Below, piece by piece: positions 22,441 through 34,248 of a stretch of 64,000 nucleotides of DNA (positions are counted from its first letter, which is position 1; each line of letters starts with the position of its first letter). The stretch lies in assembly GCA_963514095.1 (NCBI GenBank), contig OY741264.1, positions 19,721,553 through 19,785,552 of the forward strand, written 5' to 3'. Below the pieces are notes generated by a model, which saw only the letters and a list, made by a program, of their open reading frames with translations, did not search any database and was not told the origin of the DNA. The stretch comes from Eutrigla gurnardus. Lineage: Eukaryota > Chordata > Actinopteri > Perciformes > Triglidae. The translations under genes were made by a program, and so were the position numbers.

Positions 22441-22454
22441 GCCTCATGTGTCTG

Positions 22455-22548
22455 GTCTATGTGAGTGTGGGAGTCCTGAGACAACAAAACATGTTCTTCT
22501 GGAGTGTCGAAAATATAGATCAGAAAGACATACATTATTTGATAGACT
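22455..22548 (+). pseudogene. LINE carboxy-terminal zinc-finger fragment
   Basis: The plus strand reads CECGSPETTKHVLLECRKY, a CxC...H...C finger found at the carboxy end of jockey/I-like LINE pol proteins. It stops near 22548, where TGTTAGGACCTGGAG begins. That could be the start of an LTR, but I could not find its other end. Confidence 0.6.
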
Positions 22549-23123
22549 GTTAGGACCTGGAGTTTGTGGTGTTATGTGTTAATAACATAAGAACTCCAGT
22601 TCCCATAATCCTTAGTAGGATGCGCATGCGCACTACACCTGTAGAATCAGTCAGTAGGCTCGTTCGACTTGATGTAGCCGCCTGCAGCGCGCCACCTAAC
22701 GTGATGTATTGTGGGTTGAAAGCGATGCATGATGGCTAGAATTTGTGTCCGACTTAGCAGCCGACTGCAAAGACGTCACAGGGTCGCGACCATATCACGT
22801 GACCCAAAACATCGCGAGAACAAGTTTTTAAGAGCCGCTTCTTGCGGCGCTTGGCAGCGCGGTGAACGGTGGCTGCAACCGGCTTGTCCACACCTCCGCT
22901 ATAGTGGAATGGTTCTCATTGGTTAAAAGTTCAATGACGTGTGTTCAGGTCCGCACTCGGCGGCCACCTTGTGGTGAAATGATACTTTTTATTTTGGTCG
23001 CATTGATCTCATGGCTTGATCTAAAGTTCCGTGCATTGTGTTGTGAGTAGGCCTATTATATGTGAGGTCTGGTTAATACAAACATAGAATGATAATACAA
23101 ATATACTGGGAAAAAATAATGCC
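22549..23123. other. No gene recognised; possible LTR start
   Basis: The stretch opens TGTTAGGACCTGGAGTTTG and contains GC-rich promoter-like sequence (TGCGCATGCGC). I found no matching end, TSD or coding content. Confidence 0.3.
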
Positions 23124-23129
23124 TTCCAC

Positions 23130-23379
23130 TATGGAGGACTAAATGTGACACAATTAAATAAATAAATACACCATTAAATAATTACTTAAATGTGTCATTA
23201 ATGAATTAAAATTGGAATTAAATACATAAATGTGTAATTAAATGTGTCATTAATTCATTCAAATACCGATTCATTTAATCTAAAATACATATATAATTAT
23301 TTCACTATTTACATTTACATTTCATGGTCCTGCCTTGCAGTGCTTCTTGAATTGTCAAACTGTCAAACTCACCCATCAA
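23130..23379 (+). repeat. Left terminal inverted repeat of the IS3EU-type element
   Basis: About 250 bases match the complement of 31110-31359 with few differences. Inside the tip are repeated AT-rich units (AAATGTGTCATTAAT occurs twice), followed by CATTTCATGGTCCTGCC and CTTGAATTGTCAAACTGTC. The iterated units are candidate transposase-binding sites by analogy with other long-TIR elements. Confidence 0.9.
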
Positions 23380-23624
23380 AAGTTGGTAGGCGGAACCTAA
23401 CGCCTGATTGGTTACCCTGCGCATCAAGCCAAGACAAATCAATTCCAGATAATGGATTGATGCAGAGCTAGTGAACACATTCCAATACACTGGGTGGCGC
23501 TATTCACCTCTACGTTGGTTAGATACTCTGTTAAACAAAACTTTAATTACAACGGCTAAAAATCAAGGAGAAGACTTGTCCTGCTAGCCCCAATGTTGAG
23601 GCAGCGTGCGAGGTGCAGGACAAA

Positions 23625-26600
23625 ATGTCTAAAACTTGCCCGGAGCTGCTGAGAGAAGCAGCGAATTTGATTGAGGAAGCTCTGAACAGAACTCCGGCGG
23701 CTCCGGCGGCTCCAGCGGCTCAGTCACAGCAGATACCTGCCGCTCCATCACGTACACCTGTCCAAGGTAAGCTAAGTAATTTCATGTCAGCCTGGTGTGC
23801 TACTAATTAATGACTCGGGACACAGGTGTGGGTTAAATTAGATCGACTCAAAAATGTATTTGTATGCGGTAGGCTCATGATGCTTCGTGCTTAATACGTT
23901 CATTGTTAATGGGAGCATAAAACTAGTTCGCTAATCGGCTAAATAGTGTTAGCTGGCTTGAGCATCCCAAGATAGAAGTTGAGGTTGTTTTAGCTGACTG
24001 GTGACCATTGAGCTGTGACGTTTTTCTGTGTTGCAGCGGAGGTAGCAAGGCTTTTTGCGCCATATAACATTGGAGCCAGAAGGAATATGACGAGACGACC
24101 AGCACAAGTCCAAGTTAGCCGAAGAAGCTACACACACACTGTCTGTTGTTTGGCTGACCACAGGGCGGATAAAATTCCAAGCGTACCGCTTAAAGCGGAA
24201 CTTCTTACTTCAGGACTTGGAGAGCAAAAAGTGACATTTTCAGGTCAGTGCGAAACTAGACATTTACTAAACTGTCTGTGGCTTGTTGAAGTTATTTGCA
24301 GTTCTAATCAGCATTTCTTTTTATAGTGACTCAAACTTAATTGATTTTCATAGTGTGAATAATAGTTATCACAGGCTTACTTGCTTAGTTTTAGGTGAGT
24401 AAATATGAGTTATGATTTTATTTTTTTTCTCTCCAGGGAATGACCATGACCCCATGGTTATAACAAATAAACTGATGGAAGTGTTTCCAAAGCTCCAACA
24501 AGGGGGAGGCTTTGAATTTCTTAAACTTGTAGGATCTACTCGCAGTCGAAATCTTGCATTGCTTCAGTGTCCCAGCACTGGATACACCCTTGCCTATCTG
24601 AAAGATCCATCGACGATGATTGGACAGGCTACAATCTACATACGTCCACTTCAACAGGATCTACCCTTAGATTGGGTACATAAATTTACAGAGACCTAGT
24701 TTAATACACAATCAAAACAAAGATTACTGGTGACTTTTAATCATTAATTAAAAGCCATTTGTTGTTTTTAGGAGAGCTCACGTCCTGCCTCTGGTCCAGT
24801 CATCCCCTGCATCACTTGTCAGAAGGAAGTTCCCTTTTCAGAGATGAAGTTGCACAGATTGAGCTGCAATGGGTATGTACTTCCTAAAGCAATGCAAGGG
24901 TAGCATATTCATTTTCATCTTGTGCACACAAATAAGAGAGTATGACCATAATTTGAATTGTGTTAACTTCAAGGACACCCATGCAGGAATCAGAAAGAGA
25001 ACAAGAGGGAGGCCAAAGTGAAGAAAATGATAGTGAGACAGCACTAGTCAGTGACAATGTTCCAGCGAGGCCTGGAACATCAGCTGAGAGTGAAGTAGTA
25101 CCAGCATTGATTGTCAACGAGGAGTTGGATCGCAAAGAAACAGACAGTGCCATTTTGTCATCACAATAGTGTTGCTATAAGATTGTGTGTAACTGAAACT
25201 GAAAAAAAAACTGCAAGACACCTGCAAGATATAATTAGATAAGATAATACAGTTAGACAATTAATAACATGCAACTGGGTTATATTTTCTAATATTTAGT
25301 TTTTGTTCAGAATGCTGTTTTGCTGTTTTTAGGTCACCTCAGCTTTGTGACAAATTCTGAAGCTGTTGGGTCTCACGTTTTGTCAGTGACATGGACAGAA
25401 TTTTCCTCCTTCTCTGTAGAGTGAGAGGATATCTGTATCTGCAGGTAACATGCCAACTCACAACATGTCTCTCTGGAATAGATAACTTTATTGTTGTTGT
25501 TTCTATAGAATGGAATCTTATTAAAGAACCGGCTCAAGCTGCCAAAGTTTTCAAAGAGAATCTGCTACATGCATCTGGGAAACCACTTAGGCTACGTTCA
25601 CACCGCAGGTCTTAATGCACAATTCCGATTTCTGGCTCAAATCCGATTTTTTGTTTGGCTGTTCACATTACCTCTTTAAATGCGGCCTGTCTACGGATTG
25701 CTGTGTGAACAGCTCACGCTCCTGAAGTGACCCGCATGCGCAGTTGATCATTGATGACATCACGCCACAGCGGTGTTTACGGAAGCGAACATGGCAACGG
25801 CAACCGGTAACGTGGGACTGTATGGCTTCATGCTAAAAACAGTGTGTGGCGGCAGCCGGCAAATTTGTGAGCGGGTGATTGCACGAAGGAGGAAGAGGAG
25901 AAAGAAAATTCACATTTTAATGTCCTCCATGTTTGTTTTGGCTCCCGCCCGCTTTTCAATCAACTTTATTTGTCATTAATTTACAAAACAGTGCAGCGCG
26001 GGTCAGAATGACGTCAAAGTCGCATTAAATGCGACCTGGCTGTTCAGACTGCGGTCGCATTCAAAAAAATCTGATACGTATCCGATTCAGTGCCACATTT
26101 AAATGTGGCCTGAATCTGATTAGAAAATGTCAGATTCAATGCGACTTGTGCTGTTCACATTGTCAAAAGCAAATCAGATATGGGTCACATATGAGCGAAA
26201 AAATCAGATTCAGGTCACTTGTAACTGCGGTGTGAACGTAGCCTTAGAATGAAGATGGATGTAAGGGACTCTGAAGAGGAGAGGGAACGGGAACTTCTCT
26301 TATTCTATAAACAGCAGCAAGAATGGGCATGTCCAGTTCATTGTACTCTTTTTGGTAAGTAATATAAAGTTTGTAATATAAATGTATCAGTACAGTTTAT
26401 ACCACTCGAGTATCTTTTATGGCATTGTTAAATGGGAGAATGGAATCCAAAAAACTAATGAAAATATGTGTTATATATATGTGTGTATATTGTGCACAAT
26501 ATTCTCCTGTTATCTGGAAGAATCAATATTAAGGATGCTATTCTAGAATTACAGCCAATACAATATTGACTATTTTTTCCCTTGCTTGTTAAATGTTACC

Positions 26601-28217
26601 TAATCCAGTTACCTTTATTAGTCTGCCACTGTTTTTCCACTGTGTTATTATCAGTATTTTATTTCAGGTGATGTTGCTATCGGAGAGGGAGTGATGCGGT
26701 ACTTTATGACAACAATCATATCCAAACTCCAGTTTGGATTCAGTCTAGATCTTGGTAAATCTCTTACTATTTTGAAGGTTAATATGATGTCATTTTTTAA
26801 ATTTATTTAAGAGGTTAATTGTTGTGACTTTATCCCCTGCTCTCTTGGTACATTACAGGAGGAATGGGCCGAACACTGCTATTTGAGGGTGAACCTGACC
26901 ATCTTGTTCCAGCAGCATCAGAGGCACTTATTGAAAGCAACCTCTTCCGGGTTGCAGGAAGGATGTTGGCCCACACATTTCTGCATGACGGTCCCCATGT
27001 CACAGGATTAAGTCCTGCTGTAATTCATGTACTGTTCAATGGGGACCCTGAAATGGCAACTGTTGTTACAGAAGACTGTCCTGATCTGCACATCAGGAGC
27101 ATCATAAAACTGGTATGTAACATAAAAGAAACTTTGCCTTGCAAAAATTATTGTTTGCAACAGAAGGACACAGTTTCAGATCTTTCCATGTCTTGGGATC
27201 TTCCGGCAGTCACCAAAACAAATCGGAGATGGCTACATAACAAACTTCTACTCCATGCAGTGAGTTCCTGCTGGTTAAGTGACAGAACTCATTGCTGTAG
27301 TTGTTGAAATTATAGAAAGTGTTATGAACCCTGGCTTGTTATGTTAACACTAGAGTTTAAGTTTAAGTACTAGAGTTTTAATGGATTTTATAAAGCACTT
27401 TTCCCTACTGTGCAAACTTTTGTCAAATTTGGGTTGAGGATTTGGCTGTAATATGGGTCGGGTCTGTCTCTTAGGTCGTTGGGAGGACCATGCGCCAAAT
27501 TAAACAGTTGAGAAAGGGACTGAAAGATGTGATGGTATGGCCCCTGCTGACATCTAGGCCAGATGTTGTCCCACTTCTTTTCCCCAAAATGGCTGAAATG
27601 CAGTTCACATCCCAGGTAAGTCAGTAATTTAGTTATATTTGTGACTTAACTTGATGAATTTACATGTATTTTCAATGACTGAGCTGGTTATTTTTCCATT
27701 TACCAAGAATGTGATCTGCATATTCCTTCATCAAAATAAGTTCTCTTTTTAAAATAATTACATTTTTTGTGTTCTTTAAGATGCTCCTGGAAAAAATCAC
27801 ATGGCCAGTTGAGGACAGTGATGAAGACTTTGATTTAGACACCATATGCTGCACCACTGGCTTTCTAAGGATGTTCATTGAAACAGGTATAAACACCTTA
27901 TTTGGTTTATGTATTGCTCTCTTAACAAATGCTTCTATGTGTCATGGATAGATATGATCAATTAAAGTTGAACTAAATGTCTTGAATCCATTTTATGACT
28001 TTTAGCTTCATCAGGTACCCTGGCCCAGCTGCTGACATTCTGGGTTGGCTGGGAGATGCTTCCTCCTGAACTGAGAGTGGAGATTTCTGGGGGAACCCTT
28101 CCTACGTCCTCCACATGCTTCGAAACACTAAAGCTGCCAGCTCATTTCAAGACCTACATGGACTTTGAGAAAGCACTTGTCTCTGCCATAAGAAGTACTG
28201 GATTTGGACTTGTTTAA
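23625..28217 (+). pseudogene. Transposon-borne HECT E3 ubiquitin ligase with UBZ4-like finger (disrupted by MITE)
   Basis: Exons with GT/AG borders: 23625-23766, 24037-24243, 24437-24675, 24772-24872, 24974 onward, possibly 25333 onward, 25510-25589 joined to 26247-26354, 26668-26754, 26859-27112, ~27163-27259, 27475-27615, 27781-27886 and 28006-28217. The start has an Ala/Pro-rich segment. Exon 24772 encodes a C-x2-C-x11-H-x3-C finger like UBZ4 ubiquitin-binding fingers, followed by an acidic linker. From 25510 onward it resembles the HECT domain: GRTLLFEGEPDHLVPAASEA, LFRVAGRMLAH, and near the end TSSTCFETLKLP, where the Cys matches the ubiquitin-accepting cysteine. Predicted role: E3 ligase moving ubiquitin from an E2 to an unknown target. 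The frame is open either side of the MITE at 25590. The link between the 24974 and 25510 exons is unsure. Confidence 0.82.
25590..26243. mobile_element. Harbinger-type MITE inside the HECT gene
   Basis: The TIRs are GGCTACGTTCACACCGCAG and its exact complement, with TTA duplicated at 25587-25589 and 26244-26246. The 3-bp TWA target fits PIF/Harbinger. Removing the element plus one TTA restores the host frame in phase. The interior reads MATATGNVGLYGFMLK, a possible remnant of a Harbinger gene start. The rest is made of repeated AATCAGATT/GCGACT units. Confidence 0.9.
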
Positions 28218-28595
28218 GTTTTTTTTAAGACAGATGTCTTTGCATACACTGTTCAGATGAGTTGACACAAGTTCAGTTCTTTGAAAACATTAACACTGCA
28301 GTAGTTGACCATTGTTTTATTGTACATATTTTTCCATTTACTGAAACCAAACAGTTCTGCACCTTCAGTGCTAATAGTACAGCATTCATGTTATTCATTC
28401 TGTGGACAATAATGAGACAGGAAGTAAAGGAGAGTGTTGAAGTTCAGAAAGTAGTGGAGCTGTACATGACAGACGGTCATTATGGTAGAGCTTCAAAGTA
28501 AAACTTATTTTTTTCCCTTTTTTTCTAAGGAAGGCAAACTTTTTCAGTTTATCCTTGCTTGTTCTAACACGCCAAATAAAAGCATGGGTTGGACA

Positions 28596-31033
28596 TCAGT
28601 CTGCTATGATTCCTGATAAAACTTCCACAGTCTCTACGTATAATCTAAGTGCATCAGTTACAGAAACTCCTGGAGCTGGCAAAATGGCAACCTCTTCATC
28701 TGAGAGCTCACGGGCCAGCTGAACCTCGGGCACTGACAAAGTGCCTCCATGAAGACTATGAGGTCCGTTCCAGTCGATCCCATACTCTTCAGGAACCTGA
28801 ATGGAGAACAAGCATGATCAATCTTGTACTTAAAACTAGTTTGACATGTCATTACACAAGATTGTTATTTTTAGTCACCAAGTCGGTGAGAAATTAAATG
28901 TTGCCTATTCAATTCAGTTTTGTAAAATAATACAGTTGTGCATAGTATGCACATGAGGTTGATCTTTGAAAGCTCGGGAGACTTTGAAGAGACTATAACC
29001 TATGTTTCATTATAAGTACCACATTTAGTACAATATTTTCTTCCATAATTCCTTTGGGGAAATCCTCCTCAGGGCCTTGCTCTCTGTATCTTCTCCAGAG
29101 TTGCTGTGGTGACTGATTCCTTTCAGTTCTAAGACCATGAAAGTTCCAAGCATCTCGGAAAGAGTCGAGGCTTTGCTGAATCAGTGGAAGGAAGATCCGA
29201 TGCAGGGCGAAAAGATGGACTTCGTTGTCTGGATTCAGTGTTCCCTGATCTTCCAATGAAGTGAAGATCTGATAGAAGAGGTCCAGGGCATGTTCATAAA
29301 CATCTCTCCACATCCTCTCTATTCTGTTTTTAGGATAAAATTGACAAATTATTAATTTGTGACATATGCTAAAGAACATTCAACTGGTACGTTAGTTGTG
29401 TGAGCCTAGTTGCCAAACATTTATTTACCGCTGATTGTGGACACTTCTGCCTGTGATGTGTGAATTCCTGTCGGTACCTCTGCTTCTGATCATGAATTCT
29501 GCTACATCTGCATTCTCCCCCCCTTTATCAGACCGTACCCTTGTTGGCAGCCCATACTGCTCAACAGCAGCGATAAAGCTCTGTAAGACCGTATGAGCTC
29601 TATTATTGCCAGCCACAGTCAGGTAGACCACTAAACGACTGAATCCATCCACCCCACCATGGACAACAAATCTCCACCTGTTGTGAACACATGAAAAATA
29701 ACAACTTTATTGTAAAACAATTCTAATGAAACATCTAAGAGATGCACTGTTTATCTGCTAGTATCACTGACCTGATGAGCTTATGGTGGCCATCTATATG
29801 CCACAAAGAGTTTGGGCCAGGAACAGAATACTGCCGTCATCTTAATACACGCAGCCTTAGACGCCTCATGTAGACTCCCTCTGCGTCGACTCTGCGTAAA
29901 GACTCTTGCAGTCTTGAGACTGAGGGGAGGAAAATAAAATGAATAACCACACACTCACTGGCTACTTATTTTGAGGAAATAGTGGTGTCATAATCAAATA
30001 CATAATGTGTGTCAAAAATGTACTGTACTGTCAGATATTGTCCCTATTAATATATAAAAGATCCCACATGCTGGAACAGACATGACCTGCGATTTTTAGC
30101 CTCCTATGATTATATCCTTTTCTATGATTATATTATATACCCTTTACAGCAGGGGTAGGGGTGGGGGCACATCCGGACAGCTGAGAATATTACTGTCAGA
30201 TATTGTTCCTACTCTATTAAATAGGAGGCTACAAATCACAAGACATGGCTGTTCTGATGGCGGTCCTGAAATGTGTGTTTCTCTTTTATAATACACGTTC
30301 TACATCTCAGAGGCGACGTCTTTCCACAAGCGGGCTTCCTTCACCTTTCAATGGGGCAGAGCTCTGCATTAAAAATACATTTAAATAATGCCCATATTAT
30401 TATACTCACTTGGAACACGCACACCTCTTGCATTCAGATGACCACGCATTAGCTTGTAGCCTGTGTTTGGATGTCTTCTGTGAATTTCACTTACAATACG
30501 GTCTAACTCCTCATCATTCACAGCTGAATAGAGATCTGTCTTTCTGCACAAAAAAAAAAAAACATCAAGTAATGTTACCTTAAACGTAATATATATATAA
30601 GTGTATGAGAACGGCAATTCATAAACGGAAAACTCATGAATTTAGTGTAAATACCTCAAACCGTATTGTTGCATGCGCCTCCTGATGGTCCTCTTTGACA
30701 CTCCTAACATCTCTGCAATTTGACCAGCGGGTACTCCACAAAGAACTTGATGCTCCAGAACTGCACTCGGTATGTCAAACACCAAACGCCCCGGTCCCTG
30801 TGTGTGTTGGGCCTGATGCGCCCTGGTACCAGAGAAGCGGTGGACTACTTCTTCGAGATTTGCAATCACTCTGTGGTCGATATCTTCGTCGGAAAGTGCG
30901 GAAATTACTCCAAGAACTTCAATAAGTTCCTCTGCTTTACATGCTCTGGGTCAGCAGGTCCTGCTTCTACATCCTCTGCTAAGTTTAAAATGTCTCTCAC
31001 CAACTCCCTGGAAAGTTCATGGAGATCCTCCAT
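28596..31033 (-). pseudogene. DDE integrase-type transposase of the IS3EU-like element
   Basis: The gene starts at ATG 31033 and is spliced. A helix-turn-helix part (VLCGVPAGQIAEMLGVSKRT, about 30790-30670) is followed by KTDLYSAVNDEELDRIVSEI (30548-30420). The catalytic core has the first Asp in LWHIDGHHKLI (near 29790), the second in VRSDKGGENADV (near 29510) and the Glu in RIERMWRDVYEHA (near 29330). The carboxy part runs to GIIAD and a stop at 28596. The spacing and motifs resemble IS3/retroviral-type integrases. Its role would be to cut and rejoin the element at its TIRs. This copy is broken: a one-base frameshift near 30930 and an in-frame TGA near 29840. The D-D-E triad itself is intact. 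Confidence 0.85.
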
Positions 31034-31109
31034 CGTTTCTATCCAGGTACTCTACTTCAGACAAAAGCAATGGATCAGACTAGATTTGCGTTAGCCCCAC
31101 CCACTGAGT

Positions 31110-31359
31110 TTGATGAGTGAGTTTGACAGTTTGACAATTCAAGAAGCACTGCAAGGCAGGACCATGAAATGTAAATGTAAATAGTGAAATAATTATATAT
31201 GTATTTTACATTAAATTAATCGGTATTTGAATGAATTAATGACACATTTAATTACACATTTATGTATTTAATTCCAATTTTAATTAATTAATGACACATT
31301 TAAGTAATTATTTAATGGTGTATTTATTTATTTAATTGTGTCACATTTAGTCCTCCATA
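31110..31359 (-). repeat. Right terminal inverted repeat of the IS3EU-type element
   Basis: This is the inverted partner of 23130-23379. It ends TTAGTCCTCCATA at 31359, directly before the second TTCCAC. The first bases of the transposase gene lie just inside, so the promoter of that gene is probably in or next to this repeat. Confidence 0.9.
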
Positions 31360-31377
31360 TTCCACATGTTGCCTTGC

Positions 31378-31378
<1 letters not shown>

Positions 31379-31419
<41 letters not shown>

Positions 31420-31448
31420 TTATGTATATATGTATGTGTGTGTGTGTG

Positions 31449-31512
<64 letters not shown>
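31379..31512. repeat. (TG)n-(AT)n compound microsatellite
   Basis: TG units at 31380-31410 and 31434-31448 surround a TATG stretch, followed by about 30 AT units to 31510. It starts only ~15 bases beyond the right TSD of the IS3EU-type element. Confidence 0.95.
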
Positions 31513-31517
<5 letters not shown>

Positions 31518-32800
31518 ATCCTCTTTGGTTTGCTGCTGTGTTCTATCGCTTGAGCACTATAGTCACGTTGATTTTGTTGTCCGACTTGACGGCGTTTGGC
31601 TGCCGTCTCTTTTAGAGCCCGCCCCCTCAGACACCTGCAGCTCTCGTCGGCGTGATAAGTCAAGTCAAGTCAAGCCAAGCCAAGACCATCCCGAACGAGC
31701 CTAGTGTTTAGTATGAGTTTGGACATGCCGCAGCAACTACGTTAATAAAGAACACGTTTATTGAACACGCCTCATCTGTTTATCAGCAAGAATACAACGG
31801 ATACGACAGAGTTCAGGCTTTTTCTGTTTTTTCTTTGCTTGGACATCGTGAGAACCATGAGTTGATCTCTAAGGCAATTTTGCAATTCCTGCGCAATACA
31901 GGATTATATGTGAAAATATAGTTCATCATCGGACCTGTGGAGGGCAGTAATACGCTAAATAGCGTTTAAACTGCCGGAATTGCACAAGAAGAAGAGGAAG
32001 AAGCAGAAGCAGCAGCAGCAGCATCAGCAGCAGCAGGAGGAGGAGGAGGCCTCTAGGGTATTATTTTGAAAAGTATCACCGGAAATGCTTCCGTTAGTCC
32101 AGTGCGACTTGTCGTGGAATCAGGAAGTCCAGCACAACGTCGGACGCGTCACACTAATCCGTACCTGTGGACGCGACGACCGTGAAATCCTCCCGTCTTG
32201 CTCTCTGGACCTCTCAGCCATGTGGTGAGTCGGATCATAATAACTTTATTACTGCTGTGTCATAATAGTTTGTGTCTGGTGTTTCAGCAGCGGCTACAGC
32301 GCGAGAGGTGATGACGTTTTGCTGTAGTATGCGCCGTTGTGATTCGGGGGAAAGCAAGCGAGTCTGTATTTAAAATTCGGCCAATTGAATGCATATGTTG
32401 CCTATTATTAAGTAAGGTACACTGTGAAGTTGAAGTCTGTATGCTTTCCATGCTCCAGGAGTACTTTTTATTTCGGCACCATTATAATCCACAAAGAGGC
32501 ACTGATTTTAAAAGCATGTGCTGATTTAGAGTACTTTGCAAACTGTTCACCATTCTGCTGTATGGTGAGATGAAGCTAAAATAATGCATTTTTAAAGCTG
32601 AATCTAGAACCTAACAAAGACTGTTTGGGCACTTAAGTATATAGAACGTGTGTACAGACACAAATACACACAATCAACTCAGTTTAAACACCTTACAGGA
32701 AAAGTAGAACAATTATTTTAACCTTAAGCCTAATCACAAGCTGAAATCAAGAGCTACAGTTGTGAATAGAACCTGGCTAAAATTGGAAACTGAAATTTAA
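31513..32800. other. No gene recognised; possible first exon near 32220
   Basis: There is a CAG/GGA-rich low-complexity stretch at 31990-32050. At 32219 an ATG is followed two bases later by GTGAGT after a GC-rich leader, which could be a first exon with splice donor, but no later exon is recognisable. AATAAAG near 31744 could be an LTR polyadenylation site. Nothing here is firm. Confidence 0.25.
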
Positions 32801-33123
32801 AGGTTGTATCAGCGATTCTGGTTGCCCTCACTTCCGTTGCCAGATCCAAAACAAACAGAGCCAGCTAGCCCCTCCCTCCCGTGTTTTGAAAATGATCATG
32901 GATGCGCATTTTTCATGAACGTGATTGGTTGGAACACTGTTTATTTTGCTTTTGAGGTGTTGGTAGTACCATTTGTTTTTGTGTGCGATCTTGGAGCCTA
33001 GGCTGCCTAGAGAGACGCGTTTTTTTGACGGCCTGCTTATGGGGTGGGCAGCTAACGGATCGTGAGGTAAAAACAGATGAATGTGATCATTTATGTTTCG
33101 GCCCAGAATCGCTCATACAACCT
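32801..33123. mobile_element. TTAA-flanked MITE
   Basis: The TIRs AGGTTGTATCAGCGATTCTG and (inverted) AGGTTGTATGAGCGATTCTG lie directly inside TTAA at 32797-32800 and 33124-33127. A TTAA target suggests the piggyBac or Kolobok superfamily. The element is 323 bp and has no coding content. Confidence 0.85.
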
Positions 33124-33127
33124 TTAA

Positions 33128-34048
33128 GCTTAAACTAAAATCCAGTTAATCAGACTTGACTTGTATGAGGCGACAAGTTTAAAGCAGGGCTGAGAGGAAC
33201 AACCTGCACGAAAGTTACCCTTATTTTCAAACCCTTTAGTGCCCATCTATCAAATATTACTTACCCCAACCTTTGTGGTGGTGTCACAATAGCACTGGGC
33301 TGTGAAGAAAATGCTATATCGTAATTACATTTTCCAAGTCTGTCACGTGATGCCACGGGGCCCAAATACTTCCTACCATAGACTTACATTGGGGTAGAGG
33401 CATCTATAAATCAGCAGATCATTTTTGTTGACGTAAATCCACTTCCTGTTATGAACACTTGACATTTACTTACTAACTTATTTAAATCATTAGTGAATTA
33501 GTGGATTAGATGAAATGTGATATGAAAGTGATATGAAAAAGAAATAAACTAATAGCTAAATCCAGAGTACAAGACTGTATAAGAATTAGGGCTGTTGGAA
33601 TGAACTTCAGGAATCACATTTTTTTTTTTTTAGAAACGTGTTTTCTAACATTATCAATCTCGCCCTCCTCGCCTTGGCCTACCCGCATAAATGGATTCTT
33701 TTGACACATGAAGTCTGATGAACAAAAACCTGGCAAGGGAGCTACGCCTGCAGATGCTTGCAGAACTTTAAACCATCAACAGAGAGCTCCAGCTGAGGAA
33801 CGCCCTCACCACAGCTGGAATCACTCTACTGCTCCAGCCAGCTCAACCTGGGATCATGACCGGCTAGCTAGTGGTTAGCAGCTAGCAGTTGTGGAGCTTC
33901 TCATCTCCAAAAACATTGGCACAAATTGAAATTCACCATCAATTGTCATAAAACTGACAATACTCGCCAGTGGCGCCACTAGGCTGTTTTATTCGGGGCT
34001 AAAGCCCCGGATATATTTTAATTAGCCCCAAATATAATTTTTGGAAAT
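33128..34048. other. No gene recognised
   Basis: The stretch is mixed AT-rich sequence. A short open phrase near 33725-33850 (ELRLQMLAEL) is too short and interrupted to assign. The piece near 33985 (GGGGCTAAAGCCCCGG) is a small palindrome. Confidence 0.3.
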
Positions 34049-34248
34049 GTAGAGACAGACAGGTAAGCAGTCTATCACAGGGCTGACATGTAGAGACAGA
34101 CAGGTCCTGCATGTCTGTGGGAGGAAGCCGGAGAACCTGGAGAGAACCCACGCTAACACGGAGAGAACATGCAAACTCCACACAGAAGGAACCCAAACCG
34201 AACCTGGGACCCTCGACAATGCTACCCACTACACCACTGTGCAGCCCC
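34049..34248 (-). mobile_element. Decayed copy of the tRNA-derived SINE
   Basis: It shares GGAGAACATGCAAACTCCAC and the terminal ACTACACCACTGTGCAGCCC with the copy at 4612-4983. It has internal deletions and a local duplication of TGTAGAGACAGACAGGT. The (ATGG)n tail is lost. Confidence 0.8.

Larger units (their letters stand above)
23130..31359. mobile_element. IS3EU-type DNA transposon carrying a HECT ubiquitin-ligase gene
   Basis: The element is 8,230 bp. Its tips read TATGGAGGACTAAATGTGAC in both orientations and it is flanked by the perfect 6-bp TSD TTCCAC (23124-23129 and 31360-31365). TIRs run about 250 bp on each side. Two convergent spliced genes lie between: a plus-strand HECT/UBZ gene (23625-28217) and a minus-strand DDE integrase-type transposase (31033-28596). 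Their 3' ends are ~380 bp apart. A Harbinger MITE (25590-26243) has since landed in the HECT gene. A tip beginning TAT, a 6-bp TSD and an IS3-like transposase match the IS3EU superfamily as I recall it. I cannot search a repeat library here, so the superfamily name is less certain than the structure. Confidence 0.9.

Noticed and set aside
22548..23050. Solo LTR beginning TGTTAGGACC
   Set aside because: No matching CA end, polyadenylation site or TSD found.
23625..28217. HECT gene as a host G2E3-like gene
   Set aside because: It lies wholly within TIRs with a matching 6-bp TSD and beside a transposase, so it is transposon cargo.
31328..31663. Tyr/Ile-rich reading frames
   Set aside because: They translate the TG/AT microsatellite.
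32160..32224. First exon of a host gene (ATG then GTGAGT)
   Set aside because: Plausible splice donor but no downstream exon with recognisable content in the following 4 kb.
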